From the NCBI GenBank assembly GCA_014607495.2, contig CP053162.1, forward strand, positions 1,612,001-1,676,000: 64,000 nt of DNA, written 5' to 3'. This document shows, in pieces, positions 53,832-64,000 of this stretch; the first letter of the stretch is position 1, and each line of letters opens with the position of its first letter. The stretch is from Carposina sasakii (Eukaryota; Arthropoda; Insecta; Lepidoptera; Carposinidae). The notes under the pieces were generated by a model that saw only the letters and a list, made by a program, of their open reading frames with translations, had not been told where the DNA came from and made no database searches. The translations under genes were made by a program, and so were the position numbers.

Positions 53832-54232
53832 TTTGTACTACAAAATCTGAAACAAACATAATCGCCCTTATAAAATATATTATATGACAACAATGGACGT
53901 GTAGCCTGACAGGCTTCAGTAATTTTTTTGATGGTTATTACTCACGTGATATTCACCGGACGACGCAACCTCCTCCCTTGTTGGTAGTTTGGCAACTAAA
54001 ACAAAAGCTACTGAGCCGCTTAATCGCGGGGTGCGCGGGATAATAGGTGAAACTATGAAAACGTAAACATTAAGTAGCCTGTGAGACTCCACGTCCATAC
54101 TTAAAGGTTAAGGGTGGCAACGTAAAAACATCCTGTATTAGCTGCATTGCTTTCTGTGCATGTTGTAAGAGTCAGCTATTCTCATAGGCGATCATCAACA
54201 GTATGTCACTGATCCTTTACATCAGCCCAAGT

Positions 54233-54384
54233 AGCATGACCTGCGAAACACGATATGATAAACCGATTTGTCAACATTTAGCCTATCAAAATTCAATCAA
54301 TATAGCCGCCATGTTGAATTTTGTATAGAGACGATATAATATCGTACGATACGATATCCACGATGCGTGTTCATGCTAGGGGCG
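54233..54384. mobile_element. MITE M3
   Basis: AGCATGACCTGCGAAACACG at the left and CGTGTTCATGCTAGGG at the right; interior ATATCGTACGATACGATAT. Opposite orientation to the copy at 35975-36129. Confidence 0.65.
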
Positions 54385-54459
54385 CTGGTCCCACTATGTG
54401 TCTGTAAAATCTCACGTGCAGTATTGGTTACCTCGGATTTAAAAAGAATAATAAATTAT

Positions 54460-54540
54460 TTGGAAAAATAAACATGTGATTTCGAGTCTGAAATTTTATA
54501 GGTAGGTTCCTTTTAGCGGGCTATTTACATAGATTTTTTA
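54460..54540. mobile_element. MITE M1 fragment
   Basis: AATAAACATGTGATTTCGAG through GGGCTATTTACATAG: half of the M1 interior and one end, decayed. It abuts the LINE tail at 54548. Confidence 0.55.
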
Positions 54541-54547
54541 TAATTAA

Positions 54548-54795
54548 TAGACTTACGCTTGACCACAACGCGCCCGATGGTAAGCACCGTTGCAGTCTAA
54601 GATGGAGCGCGCTTGCCTAAAAGAAACCGGTTCACTCTCGCCTTGAAGACCGTAAGATTATAGTTCACGGGGAACAGGTATTCAGGCAGGGAGTTCCACA
54701 GCTTGGCCGTTAGCACTATGAATGTAGAAGCAAAACGATTAGTACGAGTTTTCGGCACTTCAACTGTGAGCCGGTGTCCGAACTTGCGCTTTATA
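54548..54795 (-). pseudogene. Jockey-like LINE reverse transcriptase C-terminal remnant
   Basis: Minus strand encodes [27 protein letters not shown] and [18 protein letters not shown], the conserved LWN-LP C-terminal tail of jockey/CR1-like reverse transcriptases, then the 3' untranslated block. 5' truncated at about 54795. No catalytic motif is left. Confidence 0.8.
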
Positions 54796-55139
54796 CAAGG
54801 CTAGTAGCTGTTCCGGTATGGAGTACCTTCGCAACTTCGAGAATTTTGAAATTCTCGGGACTACAGAGTCCCGGTCCTTTGAGAGGCGTGCATCGGGCCA
54901 TAGCCAAGATGTAGAGAGAACTTAAGAGAACTTTGATATGGTGTGGGATACACATGGCGGATACTATCGCCGACCGCACAACATGATACGCCCGGCGATG
55001 GTCTCCGCCAAGTGCAAGAATATTGGAGTGTAGAGCTTTGTCACGCGATGGAAACAAAGGTCATGGGCTATGGGGCTGAATAATTGGTGGGGTTGGGTAA
55101 CTGGGCTATTTGAAGGAGACTAATGGACGGCTGCCATTA

Positions 55140-55510
55140 CAACCAAGTCTCATAATTATTTGGTGGCAGGCGGTGACTCGCCGACTCATGTCATGGGCCC
55201 CCTGAAACGGCCGCACGCACGGAGCGACAAAGGGGGCAACATTTGGTGAGCGGCTAGGGTGGAGGGGTGCCCCTGGACTTTAAACCGAGACCAACTCGCC
55301 ACTTACGGACGGGCACGTCCACCCTCGAGCTGTCATAGCTCTCGCGACTCCACTCTGCCCGGCCGGCGAAGGCAAGGCAGAAGCGGGGGAACTGTTCCTC
55401 GTCAGACCTCACTCCGGCGCCGGAGATGAGGAACAGGGTCTTCCCCCGGGAGCACTTCAGGTCCGTGGGAACGCTACCTCCCAACAGCTCGCCACAAGCT
55501 GCTCTGCGGG
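55140..55510. other. GC-rich block, possible LINE 5' region or decayed coding
   Basis: Clearly GC-rich against an AT-rich background, open for ~76 codons on the minus strand (55254-55484) but with no recognised domain. GC-rich 5' regions with such composition are common in some insect LINEs. Host CpG island is an alternative. Confidence 0.35.
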
Positions 55511-56149
55511 CTTATTATTATTAGCATACATAGCATATTGGTAACATAGCCCCATGTCCATTTAAGTCTAAGTTTAATTGATCCTATTTAAGAACATGAA
55601 TATACCTATAATGTATAGGTATAAATAAATAATAGTAAATGTACCGTAAAAAAAGTTATAAACTTTGTTAATATGCCTAGGCTGTCCGTCTGTCCGTTCT
55701 CTATTAACAAAATATACAAAAATCGTCACATGATATTTTTATTCGAGACTACGATAAACATCAATAAATTCATATTTTATTTACGTTGGACCATGCAAGA
55801 GATGTCACTTAGTATAAAAAATAAATATCTCGGGCCATTTGGGGATGCAGACGGTAAAATATGCCATCCCTTTTATGTTACACCGCAAAGGTACAAATAG
55901 AATCTCTAGGGATGATGCCACAGTATAACCCTCATACAGTAATGCAACTCTGAATAAAAAAAAAACAAGTTATTGCAATGGAAATCACGGGAAAAAGATA
56001 GTTCAAAATTTTTCCTATATTGGTTTTAGGCTGTTTTTCCACCAGAGATATGCTGCATTGCTTCAGATGCGTGTGATATCCAATAATCATTTTCATTGCT
56101 CCATGAAGTCAATGGATGAATGAATATAGGATATCAAATATAACTTTGG
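55511..56149. other. Stretch without recognised gene
   Basis: A short block near 56035-56110 (GTTTTTCCACCAGAGATATG) resembles a decayed lepidopteran interspersed repeat. The 75-codon frame at 55673 has no motif. Confidence 0.35.
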
Positions 56150-56268
56150 CAACGTAGCGATATGCGAGTGGCAACTAGCAAATCGCCCGGGAGAATGCCT
56201 GGGTTCCTTAGGTGATTCTTACGAAATGGAAGGAAGGAGATATAACTGATGTATTCTAGTGAAGCCCT
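56150..56268 (-). repeat. Repeat D, partial
   Basis: Minus-oriented; ends GTATTCTAGTGAAGCCC, facing the next D copy. Confidence 0.5.
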
Positions 56269-56304
56269 AAATCTTCTCATTATACCAACAGCAACATTCA
56301 CCAA

Positions 56305-56515
56305 TGATACGGGGCTTCACTAGAATACATCAGCTGCATCTCCTTCCGTGCATGTAGTAAGAGTCGACCAAGGAACCCGGGCATTCTCCAAGGCGATAAG
56401 CTAGTAACTTGCCACTGACCTTTTACATTTGACCCCGCAATGCTAAACGTGGCGGAGAGATCTCCTTTATGGTCCTGCAGTTCTGTCTAACTCATTTTCG
56501 GGAAGACAGCCACGG
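56305..56515 (+). repeat. Repeat D
   Basis: Plus-oriented, starts ACGGGGCTTCACTAGAATAC and ends near TTTTCGGGAAGACAGCC. With the preceding copy it makes a head-to-head inverted pair 36 bp apart. Confidence 0.55.
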
Positions 56516-56564
56516 CTTTATGGTACATAGTAAGAATGGTAATAAATGTGTGTAAACTTTTCTT

Positions 56565-56832
56565 CTAAGCTGCTCTGGGAGTGAAAAGAAAAGTATAATA
56601 CCTACTACAGCTGCTTCTCTTCCCGGGCATACTGTACAAGTCAGTAGAGGGACAAGAGGGTCTTGGTGTTTTGTAGGCGATGAGCTGACCACTTGTCACT
56701 ACTAACCGAACTTGTACATCTCAACTGTACCCTCAAAATTGGTCAGAAGTGCCACCATGTGGTTATATCGGCCACTGGTGCTCTGCCTACCTCGTAAGGG
56801 ATAAAGGCGTGATTATATGTATGTATGTATGT
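56565..56832 (+). mobile_element. SINE-like repeat C, longest copy
   Basis: From AAGCTGCTCTGGGAGTGAAA through TCTTCCCGGGCATACTGTAC and AAGGGATAAAGGCGTGATTA to a TATGTATGTATGTATG tail. The first 60 bases are self-complementary around AAAGTATAATAC and are shared with 21060-21110. Confidence 0.65.
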
Positions 56833-58340
56833 AAACTTTCATCAAACACGTTTGGCCACTGTAATATTGTTGTATAGGTACATTGACGCTATCGATTTAC
56901 CGTAACTCTCATAGTAAATGTTTTTGTTTACGCCGCGGTCATCCAATTAGCGACATCATTTGTACTGTGCCATTGAACAAGCAGCAATGTATGTTGTGTA
57001 TAATTTATTTACCGTTTGACCTGTTACCAAGCGTTATGAATTATGAAATAGATGATAAGGGTAGTTAAAGATACAAGACTGCTGTAGAATAATTTAATAG
57101 ACTTGGGTAAAAATAGTAATTTTCTAACAGGGTTTAATAAACATCTTTCATAATTTATTTCTATCTTTACCAGTTACTTTATGTGTGTATTTCGGCTACA
57201 AATACAATTATTTAGATTAGCAACGAATTCAATGGGATAATATTCTAGTCACTAGATATTAAAATAAGAGCCGAAACTATAAACATGGCGACAATCAATA
57301 CAGATGCCTTCAAAAATACTACTATAGTTCCGATTATTAAATCGCACATGACAACTTGTATAGTCATAACTCAAAAAATTACCGAATTGACTTAAGATTA
57401 CCTACGGATCAAGTAATTTTTTATCAAGTAAGTTTTTATTATTTAAAAGATGACAAAAGCATTCCCTAAATAACATTTTCTTATTTTGAATAATTTACAT
57501 AACTTCAATAGTTTTGGTGCTATTATTTTTTGAACTATCAAATTGATTTTACTCGAAATTTCTGATCAACCTACCAAAACCCAATTACCATGCCACATTT
57601 TTTGGCAAACCATGTCTCTGATTGAATAATGTAATCATAACTTTATTGTTGCTGTTTAGGAAGGGGGAAGAAGAAATAAGTAGGTTACCTGTGTGTTTTC
57701 TCTTATTATTTCTACCGTGCGGAATTTATCGTAGAGTTTAGGTTTTCAGTTCACTATAGTCCACTTTTAGGGTAAGGGCACTGTCATTGGGTAGGTCAGT
57801 TTGTCACACACAAAAATTCACTTGCCGAGACCCGAAGTCAGTACCGCGGTGGTTGGACAACTGGCAGATGCAGGGCGGGGGAAACACACGTGGCCAGCGT
57901 CCGCGGCGAGGAAAAGAGATAGGACGATTAAAAGAGGGAGAAACAAAATTATAGTTTTAACCGGTACAATACATGGTAATGTTTGAAGTAAACAAAATTT
58001 TATATTAGGTATGTTCGTATTAAAAATGCACAAAGAAAAAACACGTAGGTATGAATAATGAAAATTTCAAAAACAAAAAGTTAGATAATCTAAACTTATG
58101 CACTTGTATGCAGTTCTAGTGCTATATGATTTCATTACGAATTCACACGATTCACGAACTGCTGAAAGTTCAGGAAGCACTGAAACTTTAATATGAGTAT
58201 AGTTCGGGTTATGAATGGAGGGTGGAAATTAAATTGTATAACGCTTTGGATGAAGTGATAAGCTGGCGTTAAGGTTCCGTTTCAAAGATTGACTATGCCT
58301 GTTTTCGTATAATATAATTTCGTATAATTTTTTTGTATGT
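56833..58340. other. Stretch without recognised gene
   Basis: No recognised repeat or gene; possible unique sequence. Overlapping frames at 57801-58033 on both strands are not credible. Confidence 0.35.
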
Positions 58341-58344
58341 AACA

Positions 58345-58690
58345 TATAATGATGATGGTGACCTCCGACCGTATTTCGGCCAAGGCGACCAATCTCTACG
58401 GAGATTGGCCAGGTACGCAGGAGATATTATACTGCACAAGTGTGTGCGCAAACACAAATTCCCTCACTTTCATAGTCCGTTGGGACGGAAAGCCGACACG
58501 ACCGGAGAGAGATCAGGCGCAGAAGCAACCGTTATACGTGTTTTCCGAGGCACGAGCTAAGTGACAATTTTTGCAACATTAAAATCTGTACATGAAATAA
58601 ATTCATTGGTACAGGCCCGTAACTGGGATCAAACTTACGCCTCCCGCTTGGAAGGGTCACGTCTTAACCACTGTGCTATCACCGCCTTTT
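58345..58690 (-). mobile_element. SINE B, full-length copy with tRNA-like head
   Basis: Minus strand: head GGCGGTGATAGCACAGTGG (A-box region) and GTTTGATCCC (B box) at 58686-58610, ~250-bp body, and a (CAT)n tail at 58348-58358. Reference copy for the headless ones at 30331 and 47669. Confidence 0.75.
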
Positions 58691-58784
58691 AATCTACGTA
58701 TGTATGTAATATAGATATGACATAAACAGAGTAACTAGTTCAACGAAAGGAACTATGTAATGAAATGCACTTGCCCCGCGCGGC

Positions 58785-58975
58785 TTCATAAGAATACAGC
58801 AGCCGCATGTCGTAAGAATCGACTAAAGAATTCGGGCATTTTCTCAGGCGATAAGCTAACAATTTGTCATTGATCGTTAACATCTAACACTGTTATGCTG
58901 ATCGTGACTATAGGATCCCATTCGTGATCCTGCAATTCTGGCTATCCCATTTCGCACACAACCGTGTGTATATAG
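58785..58975 (+). repeat. Repeat D
   Basis: CGGCTTCATAAGAATACAGC through TCGGGCATTTTCTCAGGCGA to CACACAACCGTGTGTATATA, complete at the 3' end. Confidence 0.55.
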
Positions 58976-59034
58976 CTATACAGGGTGGAAGTGACAGCCA
59001 GGCAAATACTCAAATGCTGAACAAGATTGTGTAT

Positions 59035-59120
59035 CACTTGCGCGGATCCTATCACCTAAATCAAATCAAATCAAATATTCTTTATTTGTCGATCATAGGT
59101 AAATTATAAGGTGTTTGGTA
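59035..59120 (-). mobile_element. LINE 3' end with (ATTTG)n tail
   Basis: Minus strand reads into CAAATAAAGAATATTTGATT and a short TTTGATTTGATTTGAT repeat. AATAAA plus simple-repeat tail fits a non-LTR 3' end. Family not determined. Confidence 0.45.
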
Positions 59121-59559
59121 CATGCAAAAGTATCTCTATGTCCTACCGGTGGGCGTACAAAAATGTTAAATTCCAAATAAAATTGTAATACTATAATTCA
59201 AATCAAGTCAATAATAAATGTTACAAATTATTTTATGGTCACAAATAACAAAGTCTACAATAAATTATACAATACCACCAAGCCATATTCATAAAATGAA
59301 ATGTATTATAGTAAAAAATATTATGGTCATACTATAGGTCTCCCAAAATGGTTGGTATTCAAATATTATGTCAATCAGTTAAATAGCTTACAGAGTATCA
59401 TAATTTGTCACCTAAGTAATCTTTAACTGTATAATATGCCTTTTCGATGTTCGTACGATGTTCAAATAAATTTATATTTTCCCGAACCGTGTATATGTTA
59501 AAGATATTAAGCTCGCCCTTGTACATAATGTTTTGTAGTACAATATTTATCTATCTATT
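59121..59559. other. Probable decayed LINE 3' untranslated sequence
   Basis: No coding. It may belong to the element whose tail is at 59035; not provable from one copy. Confidence 0.3.
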
Positions 59560-59935
59560 TATGTGTCACCAACGCATATCAAAATGCGTATGGAGTACTG
59601 TTCGGACCTTTGGGATGAATCGGCCAAATACCAGCTTGAGCCGTTGGAAGCTATCGAGGACCGATCCAAAATGCTGATCGGCAATGACTCATTGTGCAAA
59701 GCTAGATTGCAAAGCCTTGAGCATCGACGTAAAGTTACATTTCGGGGAGTGTGCGTTGGGACTTCACGACCCTAATTCCCCCAGCACCCTTCTACCACCG
59801 GACGACCAGGGAAACGTCAAGGCGACACCGGTTCACAGTTAAAGTGCCGAAAACTCGTACTAAGCGTTTTGCTTCTACATTCATAGCATACATTTATAGT
59901 TGTGGTCAAGCGTAAGCCTATTTAATATTTAAAAA
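59560..59935 (+). pseudogene. Jockey-like LINE reverse transcriptase remnant
   Basis: Plus strand encodes MRMEYCSDLWDESAKYQL, LEAIEDRSKMLIG and LCKARLQSLEHRRKVTF, the thumb/C-terminal stretch of jockey/CR1-like reverse transcriptases, with a stop at 59773. After that, frame-shifted VPKTRTKRFAST homology and an internal deletion jump to the 3' block GTGGTCAAGCGTAAGCCTAT. Related to but distinct from 54548-54795. Confidence 0.8.
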
Positions 59936-60022
59936 AATATATATATTAAAAAAAATCAAATATCGAGCGGTTTGGTGATTATGTTGTAATTTGAAAGCGG
60001 TATCGAGGAAAAAAATATTAAA

Positions 60023-60130
60023 TCATCGTTTTGGGTACTATTGCGTTGATAAAGGTCTCCTATAATATATTTTCTCATATATCTTCCATGTACAGACAGC
60101 GATCCGTAACATTTTTATTATATGTATAGA
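60023..60130 (-). mobile_element. Helitron-like Hel-1 (copy 5, 5' end only)
   Basis: Minus strand TCTATACATATAATAAAAAT from 60130 to the ACCCAAAACGATGATTTA area near 60023; the 3' two thirds are missing. Confidence 0.65.
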
Positions 60131-60364
60131 GTTCAGTACTTACATAGCCGCCACTAACACCGTTTATACCACACGCAACGCGAATAAGTCTGCGCATAAA
60201 TGTAAAAGTTATTCAAGCATTTCGTCCAATTAAACTTCGTCTAATTTATGTCCACTGCGAAGTTTCGGCGAAAATTCCAACTCGGGGAGTATTTAGCAAC
60301 CAATTAGAGATTGCACACATGTTTCCCGTCCATAACTCGCAAAGGACTCGATTATTATACGTTA

Positions 60365-60600
60365 CTAGCGTATCGCCGCGGCTTTGCGGCTTTGTAATGC
60401 CTTTCACGTGGGAAAAGTCATGGCGGCCGCTATATAGAAAAGTGTTGTTATTTTTTCCAAGCATTTAAAAAAAACCTCTCCGTAAGAATCATCCTCGTAC
60501 TTCAAGGAATATTCTAATATAAGAATTAGCGAAATCGGTTCAGCTGTTCTCGAGATCTGCGCTTAGCAACATTTTTAGAGATTCATTTTTATATTATAGA
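60365..60600 (-). mobile_element. Helitron-like Hel-3 with textbook 3' end
   Basis: Minus strand starts TCTATAATATAAAAATGAAT at 60600 and ends with the hairpin GCCGC-AAAGCC-GCGGC, then GATACG, then CTAG and T at 60364. TC start, hairpin about six bases before CTAG, and insertion between A and T are the defining Helitron features. Confidence 0.8.
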
Positions 60601-62520
60601 TTATTATCTTGGTTTTTAATCACAAACGAGATGGACAGAGATAAATTTATTTTAATCTTTAGGGCTTGCTGCAAGTGCCCTTAAAGGTGAAAAATAATTT
60701 CTCGCCGCCCATTACGTCTGTGGGTAAACTCTACACGAATGATACAAAGTTCACAATTATTGTGAACTGTTTTAATTTTCAAATACATAAGTACATATTG
60801 TGTTCCCGGAATAGGGTGGCCCGAGCCAATGGTGCATGTAGCCAAGAAAAAGAAGCTAGTATATTTACCACAAAAGGCATTAGACTACGTAAAATTTCAT
60901 ATATTTATTTGTAAGTCCAATCCAATCTAACCATTCCCTAGCACATTCCTTAATGTAACCTACATTATTTTAATATCTCAGTCTTTCACGTCATTGAAAG
61001 AAAGTTTAATCTTCTACTTACGTAAATTATGTAAATAATTTAATAAATAAAGCTTATTTTCCTAATGCTCGCAATATTAAAAATAATTTTGCAGATTATT
61101 TCAACTTCACCGCGCCAGGAAAAAAATTGGTCCGTTCTCTCTTTCTCCGGTCGAGTAATTTTCAGATAAGACGTAGATTTTTCTCTGAATTTACTATTTC
61201 CTCTTGTCAAATTTTATCTCAAATTTTTACTGGATTTTTTAAAACTCTAAGGTATATTGCATAATATGAAAAGCCACGCCACGCCATGCCAACTACGATT
61301 AGCTCGAGTACCTAAGTTATTTACTGTGAGGTTTTGTTATATCTGGTACCTATAACCATACCAAACGGGTAAAAACGGAACCCAATTGCATAGACTTGGA
61401 CTGTCCGTCTGTCTCATGCACCGTGATAGCTTGTAAGTCGAAAATTTCACAAATAAGTAATGTATTTCTGTTAAGGAATACTAAAAACAGAATATGTAAT
61501 GTTGTCTCCCATACAATAAACAAGTAAGAAAACTTACTGTTGCCCGCTGAATTTATACTTAGACATTTTCATACATTTCATAATATCAGTTTAAGCCTCG
61601 GAGTAAAGTTGTTTCCAAATGGTCATTATATTCCATCTATATGTTTAATGAACATTGTTCATGATTATTAACAAACTTATATCAGGCTAATAGTTCTTCT
61701 AATAAAAGAATTCATGTATAAAACGAGGAATCTAAACTACCTAAAACGACCTATTTAAGCATATATGAAGAATACCTTTATACCACGTTCTAATGATCTA
61801 TTCTGGTCCGATCCCTTAAACTAATCCCTTTTTACTTTAAATGCACAACAAATTCCGGTCTGATACAAAAACTATTTTTAGATTCCGGTCTGATCCAGCG
61901 GAGTTATTTTTTAATGTGTGAGGCCAGAAAATAAAATAGGAAATAAAAGAATGAAAATTCTACAAGTTGTTATATTGAAGAACGACAAAGTTAAGAAAAA
62001 TAAAATAAAAATTAGTGAAATAGTCTCGATCGATAGAAATCAACAAACATTTGAAAAACAATATTGTATGGGTCTACTGTTTTACTTACTAACAGTACTA
62101 AAAAATCATTGAGAAGACACACGAGATCAGAACACACAAAATAAATTAAATATTCATCTGATCCCGCGTCGGGATAGGATAGGAGTACAATTATAAAATT
62201 TTATGAAACGGACCCTTTGCGGGATCACTTGCTGAGATCGGAACGGAATAGATCGCTCTAATAAAATTATTCTGTCGAGTACTTGCGATTTCTTTAACTA
62301 GAACCTCGTTTGTTATCCAAATGAGTTTGGCTCAAGTCCAGAGATTGATCCATCTCTCATTATATCAAATATTCCTTTACTAATAAAAGATAGCTCTGTT
62401 TTAATTAAGTAATTTAGGGACAATTTGTCCAACGATCAGATAGCCAGATATAAACTGGATGTTATCTGTATAGAGCGATTAAGTATCAGATCGGTTTGCG
62501 ATAGCTCATGTCGTTTGCGA
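60601..62520. other. AT-rich stretch without recognised gene
   Basis: No recognised repeat family. A short direct repeat (ATTCCGGTCTGAT) occurs twice near 61852-61896. Frames of 64-82 codons have chance composition. Confidence 0.4.
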
Positions 62521-62523
62521 GTT

Positions 62524-62900
62524 CGTGAAATCTCACTCGGGTGATTTTTTTTTTCATTTCTTTATTAATAATTTTTATAATATATAATATCTTGACTAAG
62601 ATACATTTATAAGACACTTCTCCATAATACAATTCGCTAGGATATGGTTGATCGTTTCATCATTAAAACATTGTGCTGAGGGATTCAGCTTTGTTTACCG
62701 AGATTTGGCTAGTGTATAGGGATGAAAAAAATAACATTGCCTAAAACGTAATGTAAAAGAGATGGCAAAATTCTTCATCCGAGTTAATTGGCCCGATAGC
62801 TCAGTTGGTTGGAACGAAAGCACAGAGCAGCAGAGGTCGTTAGTTCAAATCTCACTCGGGTGAGAAAAAAAATCATTTCTTTATTAATATTTTTTAATGT
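62524..62900 (+). mobile_element. tRNA-like element T, one and a half units
   Basis: A tRNA-like 3' half (to 62543) and link, then the full body (about 62600-62785), then a second tRNA-like module (62790-62862, CCGATAGCTCAGTTGG with B box AGTTCAAATCTC), then the link again. Both boxes are mutated, so not transcribable as such. Order body-then-tRNA agrees with 6155-6425. Confidence 0.65.
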
Positions 62901-63164
62901 ACCTAGATAGTCTATCTGACCATTGGCGAATTCGGCTCATATATTATTTTGGTTCCGTTTAAATTAAAACATTGGTAGGTTGCAAGGAGCCTATCAGGCG
63001 AATCAATAAGAAAGAAATTTTCAAAAATAAATTAATAAAAATACAATACTTTGCAGTTAGCCTATAAAGGTATAAGTCCTTAATCTATTTATATTTTTTT
63101 GTTAAAGATCTATTTAGGTTACCTAAGTTAGTTAGCTTTAGATATAGTTTTCATCATTTCATCA

Positions 63165-63360
63165 TCATTTACATCCCTGGGAAGTCCACGGTTGGACATA
63201 GGCCTCCCCTAACAACCTCCACTCCGACCGGTCGGAAGCAACCCGCATCCGACCGACGCCCGCGACCTTGGCCAGAGCGTCCGTCCACCTCGCGGGTAGC
63301 CATCCCTCGTTGCGTTTGCTGATACGTGGTATCTACTCTAGAACTTTCCGACACCGATAG
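63165..63360 (-). pseudogene. RTE-clade reverse transcriptase C-terminal remnant
   Basis: Minus strand matches the tails at 9379, 20071 and 21545, with more base changes, and ends in TGATGATGAAATGATGA. 5' truncated at about 63352. Confidence 0.7.
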
Positions 63361-63519
63361 TTTTACCTCCTCAAATAATAATAGATCCGTTTGACCCGGT
63401 ATAATATCAAATTCATCATCGAAATGCAATAAGAGTTTTTCTAATATAGTATTCATTGGCTGTATGTCATTAGTCTTATTTACCGAGGATCAGTCAATAT
63501 TAAATATTGACATAATATA

Positions 63520-63818
63520 TCTATATATATAATAAAAATGTAATGGATCGCTGTCTATTCATGGAAGATATTTGAGAAAAAATATTATAGGAGACCTTTA
63601 TCAACGCAATAGCACCTAAAAGAATGATTTTTGGAATTTTTGTTCTTTTTGTCGGTTTGTCTGTTTGTGCGTTTGTGCACGCTCACCTCAGAAACGGCTG
63701 AAACTATGCAGTTTTTCAATATTGTGACATGTCCCACTTAACATTTAGGCCAATTTTTTATCCCGGACATTTTGTTTTTTCTATAGTACACGTGGACGGA
63801 GTCGCGGGCGTCCACTAG
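63520..63818 (+). mobile_element. Helitron-like Hel-1 (copy 6)
   Basis: TCTATATATATAATAAAAAT start, CTAG end at 63815-63818 followed by T, hairpin around CGTGGACGGAGTCGCG; 299 bp. Confidence 0.75.
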
Positions 63819-63904
63819 TAAATACTATGTTATATTTTATATGTAAAGCGATCCAATATATAATATCAATTCATAGATTTTACCCTGACTGATGAAATCG
63901 GTTT

Positions 63905-63960
63905 GTAGACCCTGCCTCCCGCGCCATAGGTCCTCTGTTCGCATCCCGGTAGGTGCATAC
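63905..63960 (+). mobile_element. SINE A fragment at window end
   Basis: GACCCTGCCTCCCGCGCCAT then a B box with two changes (TGTTCGCATCC) and CGGTAGGTGCA. Body absent. Confidence 0.5.
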
Positions 63961-64000
63961 CATAGAAAGCCAACGCAAGGTCTGGTGCAAATATTTGATG

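Larger units (their letters stand above)
52922..54107 (-). mobile_element. piggyBac-type element, internally deleted (1,186 bp)
   Basis: Flanked by TTAA on both sides (52918-52921, 54108-54111), the piggyBac target. Ends begin CCTTTAAGTATGGACGT; the right end continues directly to GGAGTCTCACAGGCT, while the left end has 28 extra bases before the same block. Inside, on the minus strand, are the start and the cysteine-rich end of a transposase with the middle missing. Confidence 0.85.
51691..54137 (+). mobile_element. MITE M2 split by two later insertions
   Basis: M2 sequence runs 51691-52019, resumes at about 52899-52921, and ends at 54112-54137 (AGGGTGGCAACG...CATCCTGTA). Comparison with the intact copy at 38205 shows that nothing but the two inserts (52020-52898 and 52922-54107) is gained. 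Confidence 0.75.
51673..54228 (+). repeat. Repeat D split by a nested transposon cluster
   Basis: GGCTTCACTAAAATA (51676-51690) is the D start and TTAGCTGCATTGC...GTGCATGTTGTAAGAGTC (from 54138) is its continuation. M2 sits between them at a TA, giving D as the oldest layer. Confidence 0.65.

Overview
The window looks like gene-poor, AT-rich nuclear DNA of an insect, most likely a moth or butterfly. The evidence is the repeat content: RTE-clade LINE tails of the kind abundant in Lepidoptera, several tRNA-derived SINE families, Helitron-like elements with CTAG ends, Tc1/mariner-like foldback MITEs, piggyBac and hAT pieces, and a BEL/Pao LTR retrotransposon. No convincing host protein gene, rRNA or functional tRNA gene was found. 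Nearly all short open frames are chance frames or run through repeats. Family assignments rest on visible ends, target-site duplications (TSDs) and protein motifs; no database was searched. Names such as Hel-1, SINE A or repeat D are local labels.

Layout. 0-9 kb: scattered repeats (Helitron-like end, RTE tail, 29-bp and 86-bp tandem repeats, a GC-rich island near 4.3 kb, a tRNA-like element near 6.2 kb). 9.1-22 kb: the most unusual structure. A 5.6-kb segment (9135-14739) is followed after a 169-base spacer by its near-perfect inverted copy (14909-20514). The spacer is itself present again, inverted, at 21152-21326, and the sequence just beyond the right arm (20512-20809) is an exact inverted copy of 21340-21637. 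Two of the junctions carry 3-7 bp microhomology. 22-41 kb: mostly featureless AT-rich DNA with MITEs, SINEs and Helitron-like copies.

41.2-47.7 kb: a 6,506-bp BEL/Pao retrotransposon with apparently identical 331-bp LTRs, a 5-bp TSD, a primer-binding-site candidate, and one long gag-pol frame (Gag, zinc knuckle, protease, reverse transcriptase, RNase H, integrase). A one-base loss in a G run near 46698 throws the end of the integrase out of frame, including its third catalytic residue.

47.7-64 kb: SINEs, Helitron-like elements, and a four-level transposon nest at 51.67-54.23 kb: repeat D is split by a TA-target MITE, which is split by a Helitron-like element carrying a 127-bp tandem array and by an internally deleted piggyBac element, and the piggyBac transposase is split by a hAT MITE with a perfect 8-bp TSD. 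Two degenerate jockey-like LINE reverse-transcriptase tails follow at 54.6 and 59.6 kb.

The only substantial coding capacity is that of mobile elements. The most informative content is structural: the inverted-duplication complex and the nested insertions, which record order of events.
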